Origin: Porogramme epimiltina
Lineage: Eukaryota; Basidiomycota; Agaricomycetes; Polyporales; Polyporaceae
Assembly: GCA_900155495.1 (NCBI GenBank)
Contig: FTLJ01000524.1
Coordinates: forward strand, 45,877 to 109,876
Length of the DNA: 64,000 nt
Direction of reading: 5' to 3'
The position numbers were made by a program, and so were the translations under genes. Positions 1 to 11,542 of this stretch are shown here, in pieces. Numbering within the stretch: the stretch's first letter is position 1; each line of letters starts with the position of its first letter. The notes under the pieces were generated by a model. It was given only the letters and a program-made list of their open reading frames with translations, did no database searches and was not told the DNA's origin.

Positions 1-202
1 AAGTTGGGGCACTGGCAACTTTCCACTTACACGTCTCTGAGCTTGCCCATGACAGATTTACCCCTCAGCTGCTCGGTGATATCTCTAACGACATCGAGAC
101 CCCTCTTCTCCCGAACGCCAGTTTTTTTTTTTCAATTACCGAGAATGAAGAAAATCGACCACGCAAAATGTAATAGGAGAGCCCCACTTAGGGGACTTGA
201 AG

Positions 203-211
203 TATATATAT
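203..211 (+). promoter_or_regulatory. TATA-like element upstream of BTB gene
   Basis: A TATATATA run lies about 170 bp upstream of the BTB start codon. The first 200 bases contain a poly-T stretch (about 121-132) and no convincing gene. The TATA assignment rests only on sequence and position. Confidence 0.35.
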
Positions 212-378
212 TCCCCCGCTGTGAGCAAATCCGCCCGACTCCCTCTTCTAGTCTGACGCACACCTACCAACAGACTTCTGCTCTGCACTGATCGGCACAA
301 CGAGTAAGTGTCTGCAGTGCGACATGCCAATGAGACCCATCATCGCATCCTCACTCCCTCCCCTCACCGCGCTTCAGA

Positions 379-1505
379 ATGTCTGGCCCAACAACTCCCC
401 AGAAATCCGATGATTTCGTTCGTAAAAGGCCTCGGCGCGAAGAGGACACTTCCGCCAATGTTCCCGATCACTCCCACCTCATCAAGGATGAACAGCTGTG
501 GTTGGAAGGCGGGGATGTCGTTCTCAAGGCCGGGAACTTCGCGTTCAAGGTGTACAGAGGAATGTTAGCACGCCGATCCCGCGCCTTACGTGACCTCCTC
601 TACCCACCTGTCAAAACCGAATACCCAGCGGGCACCTTTGATGGTCTCCCACTCGTTTCGGTCTCAGACTCTGCTAGCGATATTAGGTATTTCCTTCTAG
701 TCCTCTGCTGCGGCAAGAAGTAGGTCTTCAAATCCCATCTCTACCCTTGAAGCGCGTCGCCGACATGCTCCTCTTCGGCAGCTACTACACCCTGCACGAT
801 GTCCACATTCCCGTAGATTTCGACGTCCTCTCCGCCCTCATCCGCATGGCCCACAAGTACGCCATCCCCGACGTACTCGACGACGCGCTCTCGCGCCTCA
901 AACAGCAATACACGACCGACATGAAACTCTGGCGCTACATGCAACATGGGAAGTCCCGGACGCTCGTGCATTGCTCTAAAGCCGATCACCTTGCCGTCAT
1001 TAACCTCGCGCGGCTCACGGACACGCCGTCGCTCCTTCCGACCGCGTTCCTCGCGTGCGCCACCACCCTCGGCGCAGAGGTTCTTCGCGCAGTCGACGCG
1101 CCAGGACCCTTCGGAATCAGCAGCGAAGACGCGTTGCGCATCATAGAAGGCAAAGCTGCGCTCGCGCGCGAGTCGGGCAAGCACGCCCTCAGCGCGATAC
1201 CCGCGCTCGCGGGCTGTACGCACGTGTCAAAAGCAGGGTCGTCCACGCAGGCGCCTAGAAGCGCTCTCGCTTCGTTCATGGGAGAGGATGGGGGGTTCTC
1301 CCAGGGGAGCGCTTCGCAGTTTGTACACCGTCAGCCTTTTGACGCCCGCTCTGCGATGATCCCGAAAGACGCTGCCGGGGAACTGGCAATTTGCCCCCGG
1401 TGCAAGAACACGCTTCTCGTGCGGATGGAGAATGCGATGCTCAGCACATGGGCGGACTTGCCGAAGATCTTCGGTCTGAAGGTGGAGGGGTGGCCAACAT
1501 CGTAG
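379..1505 (+). CDS. BTB/POZ domain protein, agaricomycete type
   Basis: The first exon starts at ATG 379 and encodes a short basic-acidic leader, then the BTB core opening (WLEGGDVVLKAGNFAFKVYR, followed by a leucine-rich stretch). The second part (about 750-1505) continues with the usual family pattern of a histidine-lysine-tyrosine helix (MAHKYAIPDVLDDALSRLK) and a C-terminal cysteine pair (CPRC) before the stop at 1503-1505. BTB proteins dimerise and often act as adaptors for Cullin-3 ubiquitin ligases or as nuclear regulators; this agaricomycete family is large and mostly uncharacterised. The two coding parts are in different frames. A donor at 687 (GTATTT) fits the end of exon 1, but no acceptor gives both a normal intron length and the expected protein; an intron to 781 keeps frame but removes a well-conserved stretch. 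A small frameshift or a mis-assembly is therefore possible. Confidence 0.7.
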
Positions 1506-1680
1506 ACTAGTTCTTCGAAACCTCATTTATGTATGCGCTGTTCATTTATTATATAAGACATCGAGAAGTCAAAGCAAGCATAACTCAGAGAGTTCGATGA
1601 GTGCTCTAAGGGTCCCGAAAAGCGATGAATTTTCGACGCCGATGCGTTATATGAACATGCGTGCCTCATCAGACCCCTGT

Positions 1681-4048
1681 TCACGGTTCACAGCCAGAGG
1701 CCAAGCTAACTGTAAGATACATCTCCGGCTTCGAGCTCTCTCTACTCGTCGCTGGGTACACAACGCCACCGAAGTTCCACACAACCGGCGTGTCCGAGAG
1801 TTCGAATTTGAATGACAGTATGAGTGTGTATAGAACGATCTCTGTAACGGAATAGCACGGGTTTAGCTGCCACATCGCTGTTGGAAGAGGGTGAACACTC
1901 ACTCATTTCTAGCAGGGAGAACTTGAAGCCGCTGAGAGCGTTGCCAACGTGAGCAATGAGGATGAGGGGAGGGGAGCACTACTGGCTACTCACATGCAGG
2001 AATATCCGCCACCGAGGAACGTCATCCTGGTACAAGAACGCGCATAAAGTCAGCAAACGATCGAGCTTTTGGAACCTTCCGTCTAAACTCTACACGTACA
2101 GGTTGGCGTAGATCCCAGGAATGCGTGACTGCTCCACTGCACGAGGGAGGGGCTGCAACCACCGTTCCGGTTTCCACTCCTCGGCATCCTCTCCCCACAG
2201 CGCCTTGTTCGTGTTGCACGCACGGAGGTTGAGGAGCAGGGTACTGCCCTTCGGGACAGGGATCTCGCTGATGAGGCGACCATCCGTGCCGCGAATCGGC
2301 TCGGATAGTGGGACGACGGTGTCAGTGCATGCTCTGCGAAGGTCGGGCTAAAGTTAGCGTGTATCGGGAGGAAGTTGAGAACATAGAGGCGTACTCCTTA
2401 AACGATAAGTTGACAGGTGGGTGACTAAAAAGTGTTTTCAATGTCGTCGTGCATCAAGTTAGCAGCATGAGAGCTTACAGACGAAGCGTCTCGCGACAAA
2501 CCGCGTCGAGGTGCGAAAGTTTGTTCAGGTCGTCGTAGGAGATCTCCGCGCCGTGACGTTCGCGTGCCTCACGAAGCTCGTCCCTAAGCATGTCCTGGGC
2601 GTCTTGACGGTTACAGAGTATATGCAGTATGCGCGCAAGAGCATTCGACGTCGTGTCCGTCCCTGCAATGATGAACATACTACGCAAGTCACTACTGTGA
2701 GCAACAGAATGACACCAATGGGCAAAGCTAGACGCACGCCATTTGCGCAAATAACTCTTCGTCTGGGAGCTTATCCTCGTTTGATGCGAGAACGTTCTCG
2801 CGTACTAGCCGAAAAGAAGTCAGTGGAAGGCGTATGGTCAGATAGTAACGCACATACACAAGACACTCATGACATCCTTTCCCTCGACCACCATCTGCAT
2901 GGTATTCTCGTCCTTGGCTTCGATCGCAGCTTTCTTTGCGTTGAACAGCTTGGCGCAACCTCTGGTGATGGTGTCATAGTTGTCCTTGCTGCGCTGGACC
3001 GCCTTGCTGGGTATAATGTCGAGGATGGCTCGTCGGAGCCACGCAGGGCCCAAGCGCACAACGTAAGGGATTAACCCGTGTAAGTATTGAAGGTCGGAGT
3101 TTACCGCCCTATAGCACAAGGATCACGGAGACAGTCAGTATCGTGCCGTGAATGTATTTCGTAGAACGTACGCAAACGTCTTGACCGCATCCGTGTATTC
3201 GTCTCGCGAGTCCTCGGTAAGAGGATCGAACGAGTATCCGAGGCCTCCCTGACCGATCATCTCGAGGGAGGCCCGCCCCGTCCAGCTTACGACGTCAAGG
3301 GTCTTAGGGCCGTCTCGGACGCGCGTCCATATGGCAGTTTTGAGCTAGCTCACGACATTCGATTAGATGCAGACGTTCTGGAGCGGCCGAATGACATACC
3401 CTTTGAGCGACCTCGTGAAAGACGGGTGTTAGGTCGCGTATGTGCGCCCCAGAAAACACCGGGTTCAGGAGCTTGCGCTGTTTCGTGTGCATTGCACCCG
3501 AGGTAGCAAAAAGTCCTGGGCCGAAAAATAGCATCGTAAAGCTGTATGGATCAGGTGATGGCGGAACTGCAATCCATATAAGCTGACTCACCTATTGAAG
3601 ACTTCCCCTCTGTAGTAAGCATCCTGGTCCTTGATGATGCTATGGAGCGCCTTCGGATCGTAAATGTGAAGCCAGGGAGTCTACCAACGACCCGTCAGGA
3701 TGATTTTTTACGATCATAGCTGGGGTATTACATTGAAAAAGCCATAAAGACGCGCAACCGGACCGTAGGTGTTCATAAGGTGTTCGATGAAACCCCAAGC
3801 ATCGTGACTGAACAATTGTCCATAGTTACCTAAAGCATGGCGATGATAGGGTGAACAAATGACCATCAACTCAACCACGACAACTGATGACTAGAAACCA
3901 AGCACGCACCTGTTATGAGAGACCCTGTAGGAGGCCCTGCGATGCTTCCGAATGGTGGGTGAAAAACTCGACTCCAGGTATACACTATTAAACGGATAGT
4001 CAAGTAAAGCCCAGAGGCGAAGGCGACGGAAAGGATAAGGGGCGCCAT
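1681..4048 (-). CDS. Cytochrome P450 (P450-1), multi-exon
   Basis: Haem-thiolate monooxygenase, probably anchored in the ER by its N-terminus. Reading the minus strand from ATG 4048: a hydrophobic anchor (APLILSVAFASGLYLTIRL), the proline-rich hinge IAGPPTGS, the helix-C region (KQRKLLNPVFSGAH, about 3470), the I-helix oxygen-binding motif AGTDTTSNA (about 2640), the K-helix ExxR as ETLR (about 2480), the PERF-like WKPERWLQPLP (about 2150), and the haem loop FLGGGYSCMG, split by an intron (about 1905-2025), with the axial Cys present. Stop at 1681-1683. About ten short exons, like the other four P450s here. All key motifs are intact, so I see no reason to call it dead. The subfamily cannot be set by eye. 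It lies head-to-head with AKR-1 across 1.5 kb that contains a repeat and a gap. Confidence 0.88.
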
Positions 4049-4088
4049 ATCGAATGAGGCTGCACGTTGGAAGAGTCATACTCCTAGC

Positions 4089-4095
4089 ATATATA
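4089..4095 (-). promoter_or_regulatory. TATA-like element of P450-1
   Basis: On the minus strand TATATAT lies about 41 bp upstream of ATG 4048, a plausible core-promoter position for a fungal gene with a short leader. Confidence 0.4.
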
Positions 4096-4433
4096 CTAAA
4101 CACCTGGTCGGCCGCGCCTCGACCGCAACTCGGACCCGACGATCGTCTATGACTTGGTCCCGTCGTGGCCATCGAACAAAGTCATAGTTGGTTCCGGCTC
4201 GAAGCCATTCGCGAGGTTCGAAGAAGCCAAGAGCCTACCTGCCGTAAAAACTTCCCACGTATGAGCGCCTTCTAGTGGCACTGGTGTCGATTCCTGGGCT
4301 ACAAGGGAGCACAAGTCTTGTCCCTCGTCGATGATGAGGATGCGGCAGCGTGAGCGGGCACCGTCGTACGCGCTCCGACTCGACGCCTAAGCTAGCGCTG
4401 GCAGATCGCTTTAGCGGGGGCAGATGGTCCCTC

Positions 4434-4530
4434 GCCCGCACGGGCTCCAGCTCCCGGCCCTAGGGCTGCAGGAGGGCTCAGGCCGGGTTCATCGTGTCAA
4501 CGAACCCTCAAAGCCCTGGCCGACTCGGAG
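4434..4530. repeat. GC-rich fold-back repeat, copy 1
   Basis: The segment runs CCCGGCCCTA, CAGGAGGGCT, GGCCGGGTTCATCGTGTC, CAAAGCCC in order. The same ordered blocks occur at 57535-57655, and a related form lies at 56735-56850. The copy is diverged (roughly four bases in five match where it aligns). No target-site duplication was found. It resembles the palindromic GC-rich mini-elements common in fungal genomes, but the class is not certain. Confidence 0.5.
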
Positions 4531-4668
4531 GTTGCCTGCGGCGGCACCCCACGACGCAGTAACGTCGCTGGGCCCCAAGAGGCGACGAGCAGCGCAAGCA
4601 CAAGCACCTGCGCGGGGCTTCATGTCCCTCTCTTGCACGCCAATGCGTCGTCCGCGCGACAGCAACGG

Positions 4669-4692
4669 GGGGGGGGGGGGGGGGAAGACCNN

Positions 4693-4725
<33 letters not shown>
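4669..4725. other. Assembly gap: poly-G run with two N bases
   Basis: Two G homopolymers flank a short GAAGACC and NN (4691-4692). This pattern marks a low-complexity region joined with uncertain bases. True length and content are unknown, so distances across it should not be trusted. Confidence 0.9.
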
Positions 4726-4726
<1 letters not shown>

Positions 4727-5453
4727 AGATCCGCCGGGGAACACGGGGCAGGCGTGCGCCGTGCGGCGACCGATAGGCTTTTGCGCGTCCGTTGGGTGGT
4801 CGGCTAGGAAAGAGGCTCGGTGTGCGTGTTAGAAGACGACTTCCTCGTGCGGGAGCCGGAGACGGGACGGGGATAAGTTATAACCACGGGTGTCATGGTG
4901 TCGTGTTCGACTGCTCGTAGCTCTAAGCTCGCGGAGTCCATGCGAGGATCTGGTGCTTTGCTCAGTCCGTTCATTGGCTCATCGGTTCCTGCTGCCTTTT
5001 GTGCGTCACGGTCATTGAGGTTTCCAGTAAGATGGTAGTAGAATAGCCTTACCCGACGGACATGACCGTCCCCTTGACCTTCGTAGAATCGTAGCCCGTA
5101 GGCCCTGTGAAAATACGGGTTTGGTCACGGATGACGTCACGCGCTCGTCACGAGGTCGGGCTGCTTTGGGAGACGGTGTGCCAACCTCACGGCTCGTACT
5201 TCAATTCAGCCTTCTAACTCAAACTTCGAATCTCTTTTCGCCCTCCCATTCCCCGCTCCAGCACTCCCTTTCGGCTATAAATTCAAAGTTTCGGCATCCG
5301 GCATGCTATCAAGACGCCACTATCGATGAAGTTGAATAGTGAAGTTGGTAATGCAGACAGCTTCAGCGCCGATCGGGCTATGGGAATAGGAGCATCTTCC
5401 GGGCGGGCAAGAGGGGAGCCGCATGGTCAGGTGTGTTGCTTCCGCGTCCACGC

Positions 5454-5461
5454 TATATATA
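5454..5461 (+). promoter_or_regulatory. TATA-like element of AKR-1
   Basis: TATATATA lies about 70 bp before ATG 5529. AKR-2 and AKR-3 have TATAAAT-type boxes at similar places, so the position is consistent across paralogues. Confidence 0.45.
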
Positions 5462-5528
5462 TGCGGCTTAAGTGCTTGCACTTCTAGTAGACCAATACTC
5501 TCTCTTCCGCTCAAGCTCTGTCGCAACC

Positions 5529-7244
5529 ATGTCTTCCGCGAAGATGCCTTACGGTACGTTTATCTCATTCTCCTAGTGGTGTGGCGGTCGCTGAAGAAGG
5601 TGACCGTATGCTATACACAGTCCGGCTCGGAAACTCGGGCCTCAAAGTGTCCAAGATTATCTTGGGGTGCATGTCTTACGGAGATCCCAAGTGGCAACAG
5701 TGGGTGCTGGAGGAAGAGGAGGCTACTAAACACATCAAATACGCGTATGTCTCCTCCCCATACGGCCAAGTTCAACCGAACAGAGCCCCTTAACCTGTGT
5801 ATCAGGTATGATCATGGAATCACAACCTTCGATACCGCGAATGTGAGTTTCGTAGGGTTGTAGAGGTCGTATGCAAATGGAGGGCGTGAAGGAAGCTTAA
5901 CCGGGGAATAGGTGTACTCGCACGGCAAGTCCGAGATCATTCTTGGGAATGCTATCAAGAAGCTTGGTCTCCCTCGGGATGAACTCGTAATCTTGACGAA
6001 GGTGCGTTTTGCAAGACCATTCCCTCACTGCCTATATGAACGCCTTCGTCGCTGGGATAGGTGTATTTCGCCGTCGCCAAAGCCCCTAACACCAGCACTC
6101 CCGCCAACCCGGAGGACGCTGGCATTATCAACCAGCACGGATTGAACCGCAAGGTGTGTTCAATGTGTTTACTGCTGTCTATCGTCTAACGGGTGCCGGT
6201 TTGCTAGCACATTTTCGATTCCGTGAAGGCGAGTTTGCAGCGCCTGCAACTTGACTACATCGACGTTTTGCAGTGTACGTTGAACTATGACCTTCATCCT
6301 GTTTTACTCGCTGAATAAATCCCTAGGCCACCGGTTCGACTACACAACTCCAATCGAGGAGACGGCAAGTACATACCTATTGTGTCGTGTAGAACTTCGT
6401 GTCTCATGCATTGCAGATGCAAGCCCTACACGACGTCGTGCAGGCCGGCTACGTCCGGTACATCGGCATGAGCTCCTGCCACGCCTACCAATGTAAGTGC
6501 GACCCTTGGTGAAATGTACGGCTGAACTGACTACATGCGCGCAGTCCATCAGATGCAAAGTGAGCTGAAGACTCTGCCTGGTGTTGATCTCGCGACACTG
6601 ACGTGCCTCACTTCTAGACTATGCGATCACCAACAGGCTTACCCCTTTCATCTCCATGCAGAACCACTACAGCCTCCTGTACCGCGAAGAGGAGCGCGAG
6701 ATGTTCCCCACATTGAAGGTATGTCTCCTCATATTCCCCGTTGGGGGTGCTCAGCGGCTTATGGTAGCGTCTAGATGTTCGGCGTCGGGTCCATCCCGTG
6801 GTCGCCTCTCGGACGCGGTCTTCTCACTCGTCCCGTAGGCAACGACTCAGTCCGTGAGAAGTCTGACCGGTGAGCACGCCTACATTCACCTTCCTACCTA
6901 TGCGCGCTGAGCCTTCTCCGCCAGAATGATGTCTCGCTATCAGAACGACGTCGTTCCTGCCGTCCGGAATCGGTACGTAGTCTTCCTGCTTACGACGTCC
7001 TCCGCTCATGTCTTCCCTCTCTTGTAGTGTGGAAGAGCTTGCGAAGCGCAAGGGGGTGAGCATGGCGCAGATCGCGATGGCGTGGGTGTTGTCCAAGTCC
7101 GGTGTCACCGCGCCCATCGTCGGCACGACGAGCCTCGCGAACCTCGAGGACTTGCTCGGGGCGCTCAATGTGACGTTGTCTGAAGAGGACATCAGGTTCT
7201 TGGAGGAGGAGTATCGTCCGCTCCCGGTCTCTGGGCATGTGTAG
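5529..7244 (+). CDS. Aldo-keto reductase (AKR-1), about 13 exons
   Basis: NADPH-dependent oxidoreductase with a TIM-barrel fold, expected to reduce aldehydes or ketones in the cytosol. Exon 1 (5529-5553) encodes MSSAKMPY; exon 2 (5621-5744) opens the barrel with VRLGNSGLKVSKIILGC. The catalytic tetrad is visible: Asp in GITTFDTAN and Tyr in VYSHGKSE (exons 3-4), Lys in DELVILTK (end of exon 4, 6001), His in QCHRFDY (6240-6360). A 15-nt microexon (6545-6559) joins AYQ to NYAIT. The C-terminal cofactor loop is VTAPIVGTTSLANLEDLLG; stop at 7242-7244. The product is near 360 residues, normal for the family, and resembles the AKR9 group (versiconal hemiacetal acetate reductase and fungal aryl-alcohol dehydrogenase types). 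Every intron seen has usable splice signals. It is one of four paralogues in this window and sits between P450-1 and an alpha/beta-hydrolase. Confidence 0.9.
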
Positions 7245-7733
7245 ACGGCTGAGGTTTGGAGGTTTCGGAGGCCAGCGGGCCGTAGCATGAAGGGAGTTCG
7301 GGGAGTGTACGATATCGCAAGTACTCAATTCAGCAAGGCTCAGGACATTGGTTCAAGCGCGGCTCTACGAGTTCTGTACAGATTTCTGCGCGTGCGTCCG
7401 TCGAACTGGTTGCGTTCGCGGCGAGGAGAGCTGACAGCTGAAATGGGTCAGCCTATGACATCATAGCGTTCATGAGACCATGTAGCCGGACTGTATCAGA
7501 GCAATGAACTCCTTTCAACGAAGAGCGCTGTGAGAGTCTTCTCGCCACTGCGACACACGGGCGCAATACACTGCCTTAAACGACAGGAAGCAGGGTCAGC
7601 TGGTCGAGGAGGTGCAACACAGACTCCCTCAATTTCAAACGCGACCAACACTGAAGAAGGCGAGTCTCGTCATGTAGAGTCCCCTTATCTCTGTGCGCCG
7701 GACTACAACGTAGGAGACCGACGCTTGGCCACT
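7245..7733. other. Intergenic region
   Basis: About 490 bases between the AKR-1 stop and the hydrolase start. The hydrolase frame is open upstream of its ATG from about 7530, but no better start or domain sequence is seen there. No repeat or RNA gene recognised. Confidence 0.5.
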
Positions 7734-9068
7734 ATGGGGGATGTCACACTCGGGGATCCATCACCGGCTCTATCCATCGTTCTCGACTCTGGTGCACCTG
7801 CTGGAAGTAAGGACTACACAACGGTAGCCCTTATCCACGGATTGATGTGGCAAGGAAGTGCGCGCATCTTCCTCACTCCCCAATCGGCGTCTGACCTGTA
7901 TCCCTGGCCCGTCTTTCCTCAGCGGTCTTTCAGAAGCTACTCCCTATAGCGCACCAACACAACGCACGGATTGTCTCCTTCAATAGGCGCGGATACCCCG
8001 GCACGGCCCCGTATACCTCCTCCGAGCACGCACGTCTCATCCACCTCGCATCCGCACCACCCTCAGAAGTCGCTGCCGACGTACGGAACCTCACGCTCGA
8101 ACATGCTAGAGAGCTTTACACTGCTCTTTCCGACTTCGTAGCTCGCGAGGGCATCCCTCGCGCACAGCATGCGAACGAGGGTGACGCGGAGAAAGGAGGG
8201 CTCATCGTGGTGGGGTGGTCATACGGCTGCAGGCCGCTCATCTCATTCCTTGCACATGCACCAGCGCTCGCACAGCACGAGAGCGTAGACTTGAGCGCAT
8301 ACATCAGGCGCGCGGTCTTCTACGGTGCGCCTCCTCCGCATCCACCCGTTTCCCAGCGTCTTACCCCCGCCCATAGATAGCTCCTTCCGCGCGCTCGGCT
8401 ACCCCCCGCCCCCGAACGCCGCGCATCCCCTGCACGACATCTCCGGCGCCGCGCCCACCGCCACGCCCGCTGCGCGCGTCGCGCACTTCCACGCGTGGGT
8501 CACTGGCTACTACGCGCACACGCCGGGGCCCGCGGGGCTCCGTTTCTCGGGCGCGGAGGCGGACACACGCTTGAGCGCGGAAGAGCGCGCGGAGCATGTG
8601 TATGACGCGCCGGGGCTCGAGCCCGACGGGAGCGACGCGCTCATGGCGCGCGCGTGCGAGCGCGCCGAGGTGTATGCGGAGATGCGGGAGGCGGTGATGT
8701 TTGGCGAGCAGAGGGCGGTGAGAGGCGCGTCTGGTGGCGAGGAAGGCAAAGGGGCGAGCGGTGCGGGGAGTGGGAGAGGGATAGGCTGGGCGAGCGTCGA
8801 GATGAGGGTCGTGTGGTGCGAGCGGTCTATCTGGCCTGCTGTATGGTGCGCGCGATGCTTCGCTGATGAGGTGGAGGAAGCGCAGAAGGGAGGGCGCGCG
8901 ATGAGGCGAGCGGACGTCGTGCAGGTGCGCGATGCGAACCATTTTGTGAGTTTCGTTCATGATTTTCTAGAGAGTCGTGAGCTGACGCGCCGTTCACAGG
9001 CGCACTGGGATTATCCAGACCGGATTCTCCGCGCCTTCTTGCAGGACGGCAACGAAGACGTCGCCTGA
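7734..9068 (+). CDS. Alpha/beta-hydrolase fold protein
   Basis: Likely serine hydrolase; substrate unknown. Exon 1 from ATG 7734 ends with TTVALIHGLMWQG, containing the HG oxyanion-loop motif. After an intron ending near 7921, exon 2 encodes RIVSFNRRGYPGTAPY (the usual strand-helix turn with RGYPGT) and the nucleophile elbow VVGWSYG (G-x-S-x-G, about 8208-8228). A further intron (about 8323-8376) precedes SSFRALGYPPPP, a very GC-rich cap region with Gly/Glu-rich stretch, and a last intron (8946-8999) leads to HWDYPDRILRAFLQ, whose His is the probable third catalytic residue. Stop at 9066-9068. The family pattern (loose fungal epoxide-hydrolase or esterase-like) fits, but the exact class is not clear. 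It lies between AKR-1 and AKR-2 on the same strand, which makes joint regulation possible but unproven. Confidence 0.75.
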
Positions 9069-9263
9069 TGCGATGGAGTCACCTCGTGCCGTCCCCATGG
9101 GCGTGCTGGCTAGAATCTCGCGTAGAAGTTTCCGTGTGGGGTTGGCGCTCTCAGGCGTTTCGTGGGAGGAGCATCTGACTGGGTAAGATCGGGCAGATTT
9201 GGGAAGCCCGAAGTAGCCGGGGTTTATCGGGGATCCCTGAAGTATACTAGGTGGTCCCAGAGA

Positions 9264-9270
9264 TATAAAT
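9264..9270 (+). promoter_or_regulatory. TATA box of AKR-2
   Basis: TATAAAT about 105 bp upstream of ATG 9375, within the 306-bp gap after the hydrolase stop. Nothing else is seen in that gap. Confidence 0.45.
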
Positions 9271-9374
9271 ACTCGAGGTCAGGTATCCCGTCGGGCAGCC
9301 TTCATACTCAGAAGGACCCGCCGGTGACTACCTCCAAGTTGCATCTCACATTTCTGCAAGAGAACACTGTCAAT

Positions 9375-11106
9375 ATGGCTGGGAAGATGTCTTACGGCAA
9401 GTACTGCACCTTTGAGTATTGGCGTGCGTTCACTTATATTCCATCTTGGTGCTCCTTTCTCCTTTTCTCAATACAGTCCGTCTCGGGAACTCTGGTTTGA
9501 AGGTGTCTAGGATCATTCTCGGATGTGCCTCGTATGGCGATGCTGGATGGCAAGGCTGGGTACTTGGGGAGGAAGAAGGTATCAAGCACATCAAGTTTGC
9601 GTGCGTCTATTCCATTTACGCCTTAGACCTTAACTATTGTCGCTCACGTGTAGTGGTAGATATGATCACGGTATCACGACATTCGATACAGCAAACGTGA
9701 GCATGCTCCCCACTCCTTTGGGGATATAACGCTGACACACGACGTAGGCATACTCCCACGGAAAGTCTGAGATCATCCTCGGCAAGGCCATAAAGCAGTT
9801 GAACCTGCCTCGGGACGAGTTGGTCATCTTAACTAAGGTATGTTGCTTTTTGAGGTGCATGGGAAGCCGACGCTGAAGGCATCGCCCAAGTTATACTTCC
9901 CAGTTGCTAAGCCCCCTTCCCAAACCGTTCCTGTTAACCCTGAGGATGCGGGGATCATCAATCAGCATGGACTGAGTCGCAAGGTAGTTCAAGTGTCTGT
10001 TGTTCCGCCCCTAATACTGACTTCTTATTGTGTTTAAAGCACATCTTTGACTCCATTAAAGCCAGCTTGCAGAGACTTCAACTCGACTATGTTGACGTAT
10101 TACAATGTATGTTATAGGGGTTCTCAGTTAAGTTAATGATCCCTGCTGATAAATTTGCACGTTTAGGTCACCGCTTTGACTATACAACACCGATTGAGGA
10201 GACTGTGGGTATCTCCTGACATGATGACGCATGGTTGTCGCTGACACATTTTGTAGATGCAAGCATTGCACGATGTTGTGAAGGCCGGCTATGCCCGCTA
10301 CATTGGGATGAGCTCCTGCTATGCATACCAATGTGAGTCTAATGGTCGCGCTTCTTCTATAGTTGGAACTCACGCATTGGGGGTCCCAGTTCACCAAATG
10401 CAGAGTCAGTATCTCGTGTGGGAGGGATGTCAACTAAGCGACTCACGTTGTCTCGTACATAGACTATGCCATCACGAACAAGCTCACGCCGTTCATCTCA
10501 ATGCAGAACCATTACAGCCTTCTCTACCGAGAAGAAGAACGAGAGATGTTCCCTACACTCAAAGTTCGTTGTGCCCTGTTACTGTCTAAAACCTCCTCAT
10601 AACCTTCTTTGACGACTCCACTCAGCTATTTGGTGTAGGCTCCATTCCATGGTCGCCTCTCGCGCGCGGACTCCTTACGCGGCCAGTGGATGATGATACT
10701 ACGACACGCATGAAGACAGACCCGTACGCGCTCTATATGTTCCCTCAACAGCTCGAGACAACCTGACCTGTTTCTTAGGAATATGGGTCGCTTCCGGAAC
10801 GACGTCACTCCGACCATCCGTAGCCGGTATGGCCCCTGTTCATAGACTTTACCCTCACCCGTAACGTTCTCACGTACACACCTATCCAGCGTTGAAGATC
10901 TCGCGAAGCGCAAGAACGCTAGCATGGCGCAGGTCGCCCTGGCATGGATACTCGCCAAGCCAGGCGTCACTGCGCCCATTATCGGCTCGACGAGCCTTGC
11001 TAATATCGAGAACCTCCTGGGCGCTCTTAATGTGTCGCTTTCAGAAGAAGACGTAAAGTTCCTGGAGGAGGAATACCGACCTCTGCCTATTGCAGGGCAT
11101 GCATAG
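9375..11106 (+). CDS. Aldo-keto reductase (AKR-2), about 13 exons
   Basis: Paralogue of AKR-1 with the same exon layout and catalytic residues: FDTAN plus AYSHGKSE (Asp, Tyr), DELVILTK (Lys), GHRFDYTTPIEET (His). Exon 1 (9375-9396, MAGKMSY) ends at G followed by GCAAGT, so its first intron is of the rare but functional GC-AG type; the acceptor is before 9477 (TCCGTCTCGGG). The 15-nt microexon is 10390-10404. The C-terminal loop VTAPIIGSTSLANIENLLG and the ending EEEYRPLPIAGHA are intact; stop at 11104-11106. No internal stop was found within the exons. Same likely role as AKR-1: NADPH-dependent carbonyl reduction. Confidence 0.88.
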
Positions 11107-11542
11107 AAGTCTGGGTGTAAGCTTAGGTCCGCCTTCGGCGCGCGGCGGAAGCTCAGGGGAACTTCGGTGAGAACTTGAGCTCAGGGGTCCCGGGTTTGTT
11201 TGAGTCAGATGTATCAGGCTACTACACTCGATGATCATAGAATAGACCACTGCAGCAGTGTCTACTCTCGAACTTGAATGAGTGCGTATGCTGTGATGCG
11301 CTGTCTGAGGAAGTTCGGCAAACGCCAACCCGAATCCGCTCATACCGTCCATCTCACCGGAACATTTCTTGCCCTCCGCCTTGTTCGCGATCCGCAATTC
11401 TTTCACACACATCCATAGCGCACAAGCCATTATCCATGTCATATCCCTAATTGTACACCATACAAATACAACATTCAGATAATCCGTTCAAGTCCGTCCA
11501 GTCCACAAACAACTCCGTCGTATCGTCCTGAGACTGTTCTCC
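11107..11542. other. Intergenic region between convergent genes
   Basis: AKR-2 (+) and the small gene at 11543-12033 (-) converge here. No open frame with recognisable content, repeat or RNA gene was seen. Confidence 0.5.

Larger units (their letters stand above)
4049..5528. other. Divergent intergenic region with repeat and assembly gap
   Basis: This 1.5-kb stretch separates P450-1 (-) and AKR-1 (+). It holds a TATA-like element on each side (4089-4095 on the minus strand, 5454-5461 on the plus strand), a GC-rich repeat near 4434-4530 and the poly-G/N tract at 4669-4725. Open frames across the G tract encode poly-Gly or poly-Pro and are not genes. No coding signal is seen. Confidence 0.6.

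Noticed and set aside
4508..4807. Poly-Pro and poly-Gly frames across the gap
   Set aside because: Produced by the G homopolymer and N bases.
8361..8960. Long minus-strand frame over the hydrolase
   Set aside because: Arg/His/Pro-rich shadow of a very GC-rich coding exon; the plus strand has the catalytic motifs.
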